A stretch of DNA of 64,000 nt from Caldicellulosiruptor bescii DSM 6725 (GTDB lineage Bacteria > Bacillota > Thermoanaerobacteria > Caldicellulosiruptorales > Caldicellulosiruptoraceae): NCBI RefSeq assembly GCF_000022325.1, contig NC_012034.1:1258501-1322500 (forward strand). The letters are read 5' to 3'. Under the pieces are notes generated by a model. It was not told the origin of the DNA. It saw only the letters and a program-made list of their open reading frames with translations, and did not search any database. Positions within the stretch are counted from its first letter, which is position 1, and each line of letters begins with the position of its first letter. Shown here piece after piece: positions 26,867-35,332 of this stretch. Position numbers and translations under genes: made by a program.

Positions 26867-28561
26867 ATGACAGCAAGAGAACTGCTCAAGATAGTAGTAG
26901 TAGGTCATGTTGACCATGGTAAATCAACAATAATTGGAAGACTTTTGTATGATACTAAATCTGTCCCAGAGACTGCAATAGAAAGAGTAAAGAGAATAAG
27001 TAAAGAAAAGGGCAGACCCTTTGAATATGCTTATCTTTTAGATGCATTAGAAGAAGAACAAAAACAAGGAATTACAATTGATACAACCCAGATAAAATTT
27101 TCAACCCCAAAGAGAGACTATTTAATTATAGATGCTCCCGGACACAAGGAATTTCTCAAAAACATGGTTTCAGGTGCTGCAAATGCAGAAGCAGGACTTC
27201 TTGTTATTGACGCTACTGAAGGTGTGCAGGAACAATCTAAAAGACATGCATATATTCTATCGCTTTTGGGTATCCAAAAGGTATATGTTATAGTTAATAA
27301 AATGGATATGATAGGTTTTTCAGAGGAAAAGTTCAAAGAAATCAAATATGAAATCTCAACCTTTTTGGACAAGCTCAATGTATATCCCCAAAAGTACATT
27401 CCAGTGTCAGGCTTTTTAGGAGAGAACATAACAAGAAAGTCTGATAAAATGCCATGGTATAAGGGTGAGACTCTACTTCAGGCTTTGGACCTTTTTGAGA
27501 AAGACAAAGAATTGGAAGATAGACTCTTAAGATTTCCTATACAGGATGTGTATAAATTTGACCACAGGAGGATAATTGCTGGCAGACTTGAATCTGGAAG
27601 GCTAAAAGTGGGAGATGAAATAAAAATCCTGCCAGAAGGAAAGGTTAGCAAAGTCAAATCGATTGAATTTTGGCCAGAAAATAATAAAAAGGATGAAGTA
27701 GTGGCAGGAATGTCTATTGGAATTACTATTGAAGATGAGTTCTTTAACAAAAGAGGAGAAGTTATTGTTCACAAAAACGATGATACTTTATATGTTTCAG
27801 ATACATTCAGGGCAAATTTGTTTTGGCTTGGAAAAAGAAATCTTGAGAAGAATAAAACATATAAACTAAAGCTTGTTACACAAGAGACAGAATGTGAAAT
27901 TGTTTCTATAGACAAAGTTATAGATGCGACAACTCTTGAGACAGTAGAAAATGCTCTTGATGTTCAAACAAACGATGTTGCAGAAGTGACTATAAAAACT
28001 AAGGAAAAGATTTGCTTTGATGAATTTAAAGTAAATCCTACAACAGGTAGGTTTGTTTTAGTAGACGAGTATGATGTCTCTGGCGGTGGCATCATATCAG
28101 GCTTAGCTAACCTAAAAGAAGAGGCAACTAAATTTGTAAAAGATGACAAAGAGATGATAGTTCATTGCTTTGATGAATATTATTATTCATTGTCTGAAGG
28201 TCTTATTAGAAAACATCCTAAGTACAAAAGAACATTTAAAGTAGGAGATGCTGTTCCTATTGATGGTGAAACTTATTCTTACCCTGAAAGTTTTGATGTC
28301 ATTGATATAAATGGTAAACTTGTTGCAAAAATTAGAAAAGGCCAATTAAGCGACTTAGTAAATATTGATCAGTATATTTACAGTAAACTTCCAATTATAA
28401 CAGCAGATGGATTTTACTTGAAAGTGAACTCAATTGATGAATTTGAGGATTTTAAGAATGAATTAGTTCAATTACAAAAGAACGATAACTTTCTTTTAGC
28501 CATGTTTGCTAACAAGTGGTATGATATATCTGCAAATAGAAATTTCAAATTTACAGTCTGA
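26867..28561 (+). CDS. cysN: Sulfate adenylyltransferase subunit 1 (GTPase)
   Basis: CysN is the elongation-factor-like GTPase partner of CysD. The P-loop is GHVDHGKS at 13-20, followed by DAPGHKEF (G3) and NKMD (G4). The length of about 564 residues exceeds the typical 430-475 because of a C-terminal region of about 130 residues. That region is not an APS kinase: no second P-loop is visible in the tail. AAGGAGGT lies 9 nt before the ATG at 26867, so the ATG at 26843 is rejected. It is the last gene of the sulfur operon. Confidence 0.93.
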   Translation: MTARELLKIVVVGHVDHGKSTIIGRLLYDTKSVPETAIERVKRISKEKGRPFEYAYLLDALEEEQKQGITIDTTQIKFSTPKRDYLIIDAPGHKEFLKNMVSGAANAEAGLLVIDATEGVQEQSKRHAYILSLLGIQKVYVIVNKMDMIGFSEEKFKEIKYEISTFLDKLNVYPQKYIPVSGFLGENITRKSDKMPWYKGETLLQALDLFEKDKELEDRLLRFPIQDVYKFDHRRIIAGRLESGRLKVGDEIKILPEGKVSKVKSIEFWPENNKKDEVVAGMSIGITIEDEFFNKRGEVIVHKNDDTLYVSDTFRANLFWLGKRNLEKNKTYKLKLVTQETECEIVSIDKVIDATTLETVENALDVQTNDVAEVTIKTKEKICFDEFKVNPTTGRFVLVDEYDVSGGGIISGLANLKEEATKFVKDDKEMIVHCFDEYYYSLSEGLIRKHPKYKRTFKVGDAVPIDGETYSYPESFDVIDINGKLVAKIRKGQLSDLVNIDQYIYSKLPIITADGFYLKVNSIDEFEDFKNELVQLQKNDNFLLAMFANKWYDISANRNFKFTV

Positions 28562-28648
28562 AGTTATTATTTGCATTATTTTGAAACATACAAAAATTAA
28601 ATATTCAAAAATGAAACTTTGCAAAAAATTAAAAAATTATTCTGTCCA

Positions 28649-28709
28649 GCCCTCAAGAGAATTGCACAAAGATTTGCAAACATGATAAAATTTCTCTTGA
28701 GGGCAATTC
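28649..28709 (+). promoter_or_regulatory. Leader inverted repeats before hemA
   Basis: GCCCTCAAGAGAA (28649-28661) pairs perfectly with TTCTCTTGAGGGC (28692-28704). A second pair, GAATTGC (28659-28665) with GCAATTC (28703-28709), overlaps both arms, so the two folds exclude each other. No T-run follows the large stem. The role is unknown; it lies in the 224-bp gap after cysN. Confidence 0.4.
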
Positions 28710-28785
28710 ATCATAAACAACAATATATATCAAATATTTCGTATGAACATTTTTATAGTCCAAAAACCTTCGGAGATGATGTTTT

Positions 28786-29970
28786 GTGCTATGGGTCATT
28801 GGAATCAATCACAAAGTAGAAGTTGATATCAGACAAAAATTCTCTTTGATAAAGACCAAGCTGCAAGAAAAGCTAATTAGCTTAAAAAAATTAGCAAATG
28901 AAGTCATAATTCTCAGTACCTGCAACAGAACAGAAATCTACTTCTTTTCAGAAGAGTATGTGGACATAGAAAAAATATTCACTGAACTTGACTGGGATAA
29001 GAGATATATGCATTTATTTTATATTTACAAAGACAAAGATTGTATAAAACACCTATTTGAGGTTGTATGTGGTTTTGATTCTCTTTTAATTGGTGAAGAT
29101 CAAATCGTTGCTCAGGTAAAAGAAGCAAAAGAGATTTCAAAGCTGGTGGGCGGTAAAAATCCAGTCCTTGAAAGGCTTTTTGAGGTTGCTTTAAAATGTT
29201 CAAAGGAATTTCGAACAAAAGCAAGGTTAAACGAGCATCCCATCACCATCGCATCAGTTGTTGGAAAGGTTTTGAAAGAATCAAATATCAGAAAAATTGC
29301 TATCATTGGACTGGGAAATATTGGAATTTTATTTTGCAACTACTTTAAAAATTCAGATGTCGACAAAGTGTTTTTGATAGGACGAAAAAATGAAAAAATT
29401 GACCAATTCGTTAAGCTAAATCCTGAAAAGTTTAGGTATTATGATAAAAAGAAGACAATCTTAGAAGCCCAATGTCTAATATGTTCAACATCTGCTCCAC
29501 ATTCAGTTGTCCACAAAGATGATATACCAGAGGGAAAAAATCTGCTCATATTTGACCTTGCTGTGCCAAGAGATGTGGATGTTGAGGTGTATGAACTTCC
29601 GAACGTTAAAGTGATTGATATAGACCAAGTCCATAAGATAGATACTATTAACAGGGAATTTAGGATTTCCAAGATGCAAGAGAACTACCATATAATTGAT
29701 AAATATGTTGATGAATTTATTGATTGGCTTGAGTTTAGGCAGTACAGAAACTTGATTATGGAGATGAAAAGACACGCAGAGCAGCTGTGCAAAGCACAGG
29801 TGAAGTATATTAAGAATGTTGATAGCAGAGAAAGAAAAGAGGTTGAAAGGCTTTTGATAAGGATGGCAAATTTATATATTGACAGGGCAATTGAGGTTTT
29901 AAGAGAGGCACACAAAGAGGGAAGTGGTGAAATTTGCTCAAACCTGATAAAGAGGATATTCTTGAAATAG
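28786..29970 (+). CDS. hemA: Glutamyl-tRNA reductase
   Basis: GluTR reduces Glu-tRNA to glutamate-1-semialdehyde, the first step of tetrapyrrole synthesis by the C5 route. The N-terminus [16 protein letters not shown] and the catalytic [11 protein letters not shown] (with the active Cys) are clear. The NADPH fold includes IGLGNIGIL, and [14 protein letters not shown] is conserved. The 394-residue length is a little short but complete. GTG start with CGGAGATGATG upstream. It begins the gene set that makes siroheme for the sulfite reductase and overlaps the next gene by 37 nt. Confidence 0.95.
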
Positions 29971-30581
29971 ATTCAGGCTTTGAAAATCTCATGCATATTG
30001 GACTTGTAGCAAATAACATTAAGGTGGGGGTTATAGGTGCAGGAAAAGCTTCTTTGATAAAAACCAAAACATTTCTAAAAGCTGGCTGCGAGGTTGAAGT
30101 TTTGTCGCCAAGGTTTGATATAGGCTTCAGAGAGTTGAAAAGTGGATATCTAAAACTCAAAAGAGGGAAATTTCGCAAAAGTTTTTTAAAGGATAAGCAC
30201 ATAGTTGTAATTGGGGTGTCAAACAGAAAGCTTGAAAAAAGAATTATCTGGCACTGCAAAAGACTGAATAAATTATATCTGGTGTGTTCAGATTATAAGC
30301 TTGGAAACTTAAGGCTTGGTGCCCAAAAAAGAACTGATGAATTTGTTTTTAGCTTGTCAATAAATAGGGGAAATCCGAAACTTTCAAAATATCTTACACA
30401 GAAAGTTCTCAATTTTCTTCAAAGTTTTACTATGTTCTGCAAATGGGCAACTGATTTGAGAGAAAAATTAAAGCATCATCCACAAAAAGACCAGATATTA
30501 GAATTTGTCTGTTCAGATGACTTTTATCAAAAAATTAAGCAAGAAGACTCCATCTTCTACAAGATGGAGATGAATTGCTAG
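29934..30581 (+). CDS. Precorrin-2 dehydrogenase/ferrochelatase-like protein (SirC/CysG-N type)
   Basis: This 215-residue protein resembles the N-terminal part of CysG/Met8: a Rossmann segment [18 protein letters not shown] and the [13 protein letters not shown] block. Such enzymes oxidise precorrin-2 and insert iron to give siroheme. It starts with TTG at 29934 inside hemA after AGGGAAGTGG. The loop GAGKAS departs from the usual GGGxVA. The last dozen codons lie in a hairpin that looks like the left end of the IS605-type element, so the natural C-terminus may have been replaced. Function is inferred from fold and context. Confidence 0.75.
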
Positions 30582-30586
30582 AAATA

Positions 30587-30595
30587 TGATATAAT
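30587..30595 (+). promoter_or_regulatory. Extended -10 promoter of tnpB
   Basis: TGATATAAT is an extended -10 box (TGnTATAAT), 18 bp before the tnpB start, without a clear -35 box. Confidence 0.5.
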
Positions 30596-30613
30596 ATTCC
30601 TCAGGTGATTAAA

Positions 30614-31831
30614 ATGTACAAAACACAGAAAAATCATATAAGATGTGATAAACAAACATACAGACTGCTACGTCAGCTTTGCCACTTCTCAAAAAACTTG
30701 TATAACTATGCTCTGTACCATATAAGGCAACACTACTTTAAAACTCAGGAATATTTGAGATATGAGAGTGTATATCATCTTGTGAAAGGCAACGAAAACT
30801 ACAGACTTTTGCCATCACAGGTTGCCCAGCAAACACTTATCTCAGTGGATGAAGCTTTTAAATCTTTTCTAAGTCTTTTGAAAGCAAAAAAAGAAGGGAA
30901 GGTAAAAGAAAAAGTTTCAATGCCCAAATACCTGCCGAAGGATGGGATGTATCAGATAGTTTTTCCGAAAGATCAGTTCAAGACAGAAGGAAAAAAAGTA
31001 CGATTGAGTTTTGGCAGGGGTTTTGCAAAAGAGTTTGGGGTAAAGTACCTGTATTTTGACCTGCCAGCTACGGTTTTAGGTAAGAAAATTAGGGAAGTCA
31101 GGATAGTGCCAAGGCTGGGTGGTAGATGGTTTGAGATTGAGTATGTGTATGAAGATAAGCAGCAGCCAAGAATTTTTGATTTGAGCAGGTATTTAGGGGT
31201 AGACTTAGGGCTTGACAATTTTGCAGCGGTGGTTGATACCATCGGGACTGCCTTTTTGATAGAAGGCAGGTTTTTAAAATCAGTCAACCGATGGTACAAC
31301 AAAGAAAGGGCAAGACTTCAGTCAATCTACAGCAAGCAGGGGATAAAATGTGGCAGAAGACTTGCTCAGATTTCTCTTGAAAGGCAGCATGTAATTGACA
31401 ACTTTTTGAATCAAGCCGTAAGTTTGATAATCAAGCACTGTTTGAACAATCAGATAGGTGCAGTAGTTGTTGGCAGGATGAAAGGTATAAAGCAGGGGAT
31501 AGAGCTTGGTGTTGTAAACAATCAAAATTTTGTGGGGATACCATATGACAAGTTCAAGAGGAAGCTAAAATCAAAGTGCATGTATTATGGTATAAGGTAT
31601 ATGGAAGTGGATGAGGGTTATACATCACAAAGATGTAGCAGATGTGGGCATGTTAGCAAAAGTAGCAGGAGATACAGGGGATTGTATGTATGCAGAAAGT
31701 GTGGGTATGTAATAAATGCGGATATAAATGGAGCGATAAACATAGTTGCAAAGGTAGCTGGTGAGTCTGTGGTGAAGCAGATAACCAGTAGTGGGTGTGT
31801 GAACCACCCTGTGAGAATAAGGGTAGCTTGA
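30614..31831 (+). CDS. tnpB: RNA-guided endonuclease TnpB (IS605 OrfB)
   Basis: The 405-residue protein has the TnpB N-terminal helical region, a RuvC-like nuclease and a zinc ribbon (C341, C344, C360, C363). RuvC-I Asp is D197 in LGVDLGLDNFA and RuvC-III Asp is D370 in NADINGAIN. At RuvC-II, where most TnpBs have VVxE(D/N)L, this protein has VVVGRMKGIKQG, with Gly287 in the place of the Glu. E334 in DEGYTSQ may be a relocated catalytic Glu, as in the TnpB branch with altered RuvC-II sites; otherwise the nuclease is dead. The ATG at 30614 follows CAGGTG. The gene is full length with no frameshift. Confidence 0.92.
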   Translation: MYKTQKNHIRCDKQTYRLLRQLCHFSKNLYNYALYHIRQHYFKTQEYLRYESVYHLVKGNENYRLLPSQVAQQTLISVDEAFKSFLSLLKAKKEGKVKEKVSMPKYLPKDGMYQIVFPKDQFKTEGKKVRLSFGRGFAKEFGVKYLYFDLPATVLGKKIREVRIVPRLGGRWFEIEYVYEDKQQPRIFDLSRYLGVDLGLDNFAAVVDTIGTAFLIEGRFLKSVNRWYNKERARLQSIYSKQGIKCGRRLAQISLERQHVIDNFLNQAVSLIIKHCLNNQIGAVVVGRMKGIKQGIELGVVNNQNFVGIPYDKFKRKLKSKCMYYGIRYMEVDEGYTSQRCSRCGHVSKSSRRYRGLYVCRKCGYVINADINGAINIVAKVAGESVVKQITSSGCVNHPVRIRVA

Positions 31832-31855
31832 GATGCTGCCAAACTTCTTGCGAAG

Positions 31856-31886
31856 CCACCACCTCTTTAGGTGGATGGTAGTTCAC
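31856..31886 (+). ncRNA. Probable omega-RNA 3' scaffold / IS right end
   Basis: A 6-bp hairpin CCACCT/AGGTGG with outer CCA/TGG pairs is followed by TAGTTCAC. In TnpB systems the guide RNA is made from the end of tnpB and this right end, with the guide being the flanking DNA from about 31887. Its full 5' extent cannot be set here. Confidence 0.5.
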
Positions 31887-31965
31887 TATTTTTTCAAAAA
31901 AGGGTATGCAAATAAAGTTATAAAGTTATTTTATGAAGATGTTTAAAAATTTTGAGGTGAAAAAA

Positions 31966-32838
31966 GTGAAAAAACTTAGGATTGGTGCAAGGGACAGCAA
32001 ACTTAGCAGAATTCAAGTTGATATTGTAGCAAGAAAAATCAAGCAAACCTTAGGTATTGAATGTGAATTTGTTCCTATAAAGACAAAAGGAGATATTGAT
32101 AAAACAAAAAGCTTAAAAGATTTTCAAAGCCCCGGTGTATTTGTAAAGGAGATTGAACTTGCACTTTTATCAAGGGAAATAGACTTAGCTGTCCACAGCC
32201 TAAAGGACCTGCCTTGTGAAATGGATAGTAATTTTGATATTGTTGCAGTTGTCGAAAGAGAGGACCCCAGAGATGTGCTTGTGTCAAAAGATGGTGTGGG
32301 ATTCTACCAGCTAAAACCAAACGCAAAAATTGGAACAAGTAGTTTAAGAAGAGAGGTACATTTAAAAAATTTAAGAGAAGATATACAGGTTGTTAATATA
32401 AGAGGAAATATAGAAACGCGACTTTCAAAGATTGAGTCAGAAGGGCTTGATGGAGTTGTGCTTGCTTATGCTGCATTAAAACGACTAAATTTAGATTCTC
32501 ATGTGAGTTATGTTTTCGATATAAATGAAATTACACCTTGCCCTGGTCAGGGGGCAATATGCATTGAATGCCTTGAAGATAGTCCCTATAAAAGCATCTT
32601 AAGCAAAATAAACGATGTTAATGCATATATCCAAACCCAATTTGAAAGGCTTGTTTTAAAGCTTTTGGGAGGAGGATGTCATTCGTCGATTGGCGTTTTT
32701 TGTAAAACAGACCAGGACAAAATTTATGCATTTGCTTCCCTTTTAAGAGGTGATAAATTAGTAAAAGCAAGTATTGAGGGTGACAAAGCTGACTTTTTGT
32801 CTCTTGCAAATAAGCTAAGTAATATGCTCAAAAGTTAG
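31966..32838 (+). CDS. hemC: Porphobilinogen deaminase
   Basis: HemC joins four porphobilinogens into hydroxymethylbilane. The protein of about 290 residues begins KKLRIGARDSKLSRIQ. SLKDLP and GTSSLRREVHLKNL are conserved, and LGGGCHSSIG holds the cysteine that carries the dipyrromethane cofactor. GTG at 31966 with GAGGTG six bases upstream is preferred over the ATG at 31933. It is the first gene after the IS element. It must be transcribed by readthrough or from a promoter near 31900, where I see none that is clear. Confidence 0.95.
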   Translation: MKKLRIGARDSKLSRIQVDIVARKIKQTLGIECEFVPIKTKGDIDKTKSLKDFQSPGVFVKEIELALLSREIDLAVHSLKDLPCEMDSNFDIVAVVEREDPRDVLVSKDGVGFYQLKPNAKIGTSSLRREVHLKNLREDIQVVNIRGNIETRLSKIESEGLDGVVLAYAALKRLNLDSHVSYVFDINEITPCPGQGAICIECLEDSPYKSILSKINDVNAYIQTQFERLVLKLLGGGCHSSIGVFCKTDQDKIYAFASLLRGDKLVKASIEGDKADFLSLANKLSNMLKS

Positions 32839-32887
32839 CTTTTTGTTCCCATATGAAATTAGATTGCCCAAGAAGGAGTTGTATATA

Positions 32888-34363
32888 TTGAAAGTTGGAA
32901 AAGTATATATTGTTGGTGCCGGTCCGTACATGGAGGACTTGATAACAGTAAAGGGTCTGAATGCTATAAAAACTGCTGATGTAATAATTTACGACAGGTT
33001 AATAAACAAAAATTTGTTGAAGCTTGCAAAAGATGATGCAATTTATATCTACTGTGGTAAAGAACCAAAAAAACATGTACTTTCTCAGGACAGAATTACA
33101 AACTTAATGATAGAATATGCAAAAAAAGGTTTTAATGTTGTTCGGCTAAAAGGTGGAGACCCATATATATTTGGAAGGGGAGCAGAAGAGGCAGAAAAAC
33201 TATTTAAAAATAACATACCTTTTGAAATTATTCCTGGTGTTAGTTCATTTTACTCTGCTTTAACCTTTGCGGGTATTCCAATCACGTATAGAAAGCTTGC
33301 ACGTGAATTTCATGTGTTTACTGGGCACACGTGCAACGATGAAGAGCTGAATTGGAACATAATTTCTAAACTTGATGGCACTTTAATATTTCTCATGTCT
33401 GCCGAAAATGTTGAAAGTATCTCACAAAAACTGATTTTACACGGCAAACAACCTAAAACCCTTGCTGCAGCAGTAATTAATGCAACAACTGGTCGGCAAA
33501 AAGTAATTAGCGGGTATTTAGAAGACTTTGCAACTGGAAAGTTTAAAAATCAAATTACATCGCCGATGGTATTTGTAATAGGTGAGGTTATAAAATTTAG
33601 AAATAAGCTTTCTTTTCATGAGAGTTTGCCTTTATTTGGTAAGAGAATTTGTATCACACGTCCAAAAAGTGTCTCAAGGAATATAAAAAGTTTGCTATTC
33701 AGTCTTGGTGCGGACGTTGTTGATGGTTGCTGCTCAAAACTGGTCCTCCATAGGGAGGAGATTGATAAAATTTTAAACTCTTTGCCAGAGTATGATATAT
33801 TAGTGTTTACAAGTGTAAATGGTGTTGATAGTTTTTTTGACTACTTGACTGAAAAAAATATAGATGTGAGAAATATTAAAGGTGACTTTGCTGCAATAGG
33901 GAAAAAAACTGCACTTTCACTCCAAAAGAGAGGATTTGGGGTAAAATATATTCCAGATGAACATTCATCAGATGGCTTAATCAAGATTTTCGAGAATGAA
34001 GTTGATAAAAGCAAAAAGATATTGACTGTGCAGTCAAAAAATGCAGGAGATTACCTCAAAAATTCCCTTGAAAGCTTGGGATTTGAGGTTGATACCATCT
34101 TTGCATATTCAATGGAATTTACTAAAAACCCAAATGATGCAGTTTACGATTCAGATATATTTGTATTTACAAGCTCAGGAATGTTTAGACACTTTATAGA
34201 ATGCTATGGGGTTGAAGTGCTTTCTAATAAAATAGTTATTTCAATTGGTGAGCATACCCAAAAGACATTGGAAAGTTTCGGTATTAAAAGTATCATTAGT
34301 AATGAGGCAACCGATGAGGGAATAGTAAATAAGATTTTAGAGGTGGTCAAAAATGGAGTTTAA
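32888..34363 (+). CDS. cobA-hemD: Uroporphyrinogen-III C-methyltransferase / uroporphyrinogen-III synthase fusion
   Basis: This bifunctional protein has about 491 residues. The N-terminal SUMT part starts VYIVGAGPYMEDLITVKGL and has VVRLKGGDPYIFGRGAEEA. It makes precorrin-2 from uroporphyrinogen III. The C-terminal HemD part (from about residue 250, RICITRPKSVSRNI) closes the ring. The fusion is common in clostridia. A TTG at 32888 after AAGGAG is the likely start. Together with the SirC-like protein it completes siroheme synthesis, and it overlaps hemB by 11 nt. Confidence 0.94.
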   Translation: MKVGKVYIVGAGPYMEDLITVKGLNAIKTADVIIYDRLINKNLLKLAKDDAIYIYCGKEPKKHVLSQDRITNLMIEYAKKGFNVVRLKGGDPYIFGRGAEEAEKLFKNNIPFEIIPGVSSFYSALTFAGIPITYRKLAREFHVFTGHTCNDEELNWNIISKLDGTLIFLMSAENVESISQKLILHGKQPKTLAAAVINATTGRQKVISGYLEDFATGKFKNQITSPMVFVIGEVIKFRNKLSFHESLPLFGKRICITRPKSVSRNIKSLLFSLGADVVDGCCSKLVLHREEIDKILNSLPEYDILVFTSVNGVDSFFDYLTEKNIDVRNIKGDFAAIGKKTALSLQKRGFGVKYIPDEHSSDGLIKIFENEVDKSKKILTVQSKNAGDYLKNSLESLGFEVDTIFAYSMEFTKNPNDAVYDSDIFVFTSSGMFRHFIECYGVEVLSNKIVISIGEHTQKTLESFGIKSIISNEATDEGIVNKILEVVKNGV

Positions 34364-35330
34364 AAGATTAAGAAGATTAAGACAGACAAAGGCTTTAAGA
34401 GAACTTTTTTATGAAACAAGACTTTACAGCAAAGAGTTTGTTTTTCCCCTTTTTATCGATGATGGTAAAAACGTGTTTGAAAGAATGCCGCAATTAGATG
34501 GCATTGTAAAGGTATCTGTTGACAGACTACAAGAAGCCTTGGATGAGATCAAGAAAGCTGACATTGGCGGTGTAATTTTATTTGGTGTGACTTCACAGAA
34601 AGATGAGATGGGCAGTTATGCTACCAAGGATGATGGGGCAGTCCAGCATGCAATAAGGAAAATAAAAGAATATTCCGAAGATATATTGGTGTTTGCAGAT
34701 GTGTGCCTTTGTGAGTATACATCTCATGGACATTGCGGTATTTTGAAAGGTGATAAAATAGACAATGATAAGACAATAGAAGTTTTAAGTGAAATAGCAC
34801 TGTCCTATGCAAAAGCAGGGGCAGATATTATTTGTCCATCTGATATGATGGACGGAAGGGTTGCTGCTATCCGCAAAAAACTTGACAGTCACGGATTTGT
34901 TTATACTCCCATCATACCATACAGTGCAAAGTTTGCATCCTCACTTTATGCACCATTTAGAGATGTAGCAAACTCACGGCCTGCTTTTGGCGACAGAAAA
35001 AGTTATCAAATGCCATACCAAAACAAAAGAGAGGCTTTGCGAGAGATAGAAGCTGACATTTTAGAAGGCGCCGATGCAGTAATTATAAAACCTGCCTTGA
35101 CATCACTTGATGTAATTTCTGCTGCAAAAGAGAAATTCAATATTCCTATTATAGCATATAATGTAAGCGGCGAGTATGCTATGGTAAAAAGTGCTGGCAA
35201 GCTTGGTTTTTTGAATGAAGAAGAGGTTATAATTGAGATATTGACTGCTATAAAGAGAGCAGGTGCTGATGCGATTATAACATACCATGCTTTAGAGGCT
35301 GCAAGGATATTGAATAGAAAGGAGCTTTAA
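34353..35330 (+). CDS. hemB: Delta-aminolevulinic acid dehydratase
   Basis: HemB joins two ALA molecules into porphobilinogen. The metal site DVCLCEYTSHGHCG has three cysteines, the zinc-dependent type. The Schiff-base lysines fit YSAKFASSLYAPFRD and the VIIKPA region. The length of 325 residues is normal. TTAGAGGTGG gives a good ribosome site inside the end of the upstream fusion gene. hemL follows after 2 nt. Confidence 0.96.
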   Translation: MEFKRLRRLRQTKALRELFYETRLYSKEFVFPLFIDDGKNVFERMPQLDGIVKVSVDRLQEALDEIKKADIGGVILFGVTSQKDEMGSYATKDDGAVQHAIRKIKEYSEDILVFADVCLCEYTSHGHCGILKGDKIDNDKTIEVLSEIALSYAKAGADIICPSDMMDGRVAAIRKKLDSHGFVYTPIIPYSAKFASSLYAPFRDVANSRPAFGDRKSYQMPYQNKREALREIEADILEGADAVIIKPALTSLDVISAAKEKFNIPIIAYNVSGEYAMVKSAGKLGFLNEEEVIIEILTAIKRAGADAIITYHALEAARILNRKEL

Positions 35331-35332
35331 AA

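Larger units (their letters stand above)
30548..31886 (+). mobile_element. TnpB-only IS200/IS605-type element
   Basis: The element has a single tnpB gene and no tnpA. The left side shows a 9-bp hairpin (30548-30569, CTCCATCTT with AAGATGGAG). The right side shows a CCACCT/AGGTGG hairpin (31859-31874) followed by TAGTTCAC, typical of IS605-family right ends. This right end would also be the scaffold of the omega-RNA. It lies between sirC-like and hemC, splitting the tetrapyrrole operon. Boundaries are estimates; IS605 elements leave no target duplication. Confidence 0.7.

Noticed and set aside
28200-28561. APS kinase (CysC) fused to the long C-terminus of CysN
   Set aside because: No second P-loop or CysC motif is present in the tail.
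31618-31886. Minus-strand open frames opposite the tnpB 3' end
   Set aside because: They mirror the zinc-ribbon region and IS end and have no coding signs.
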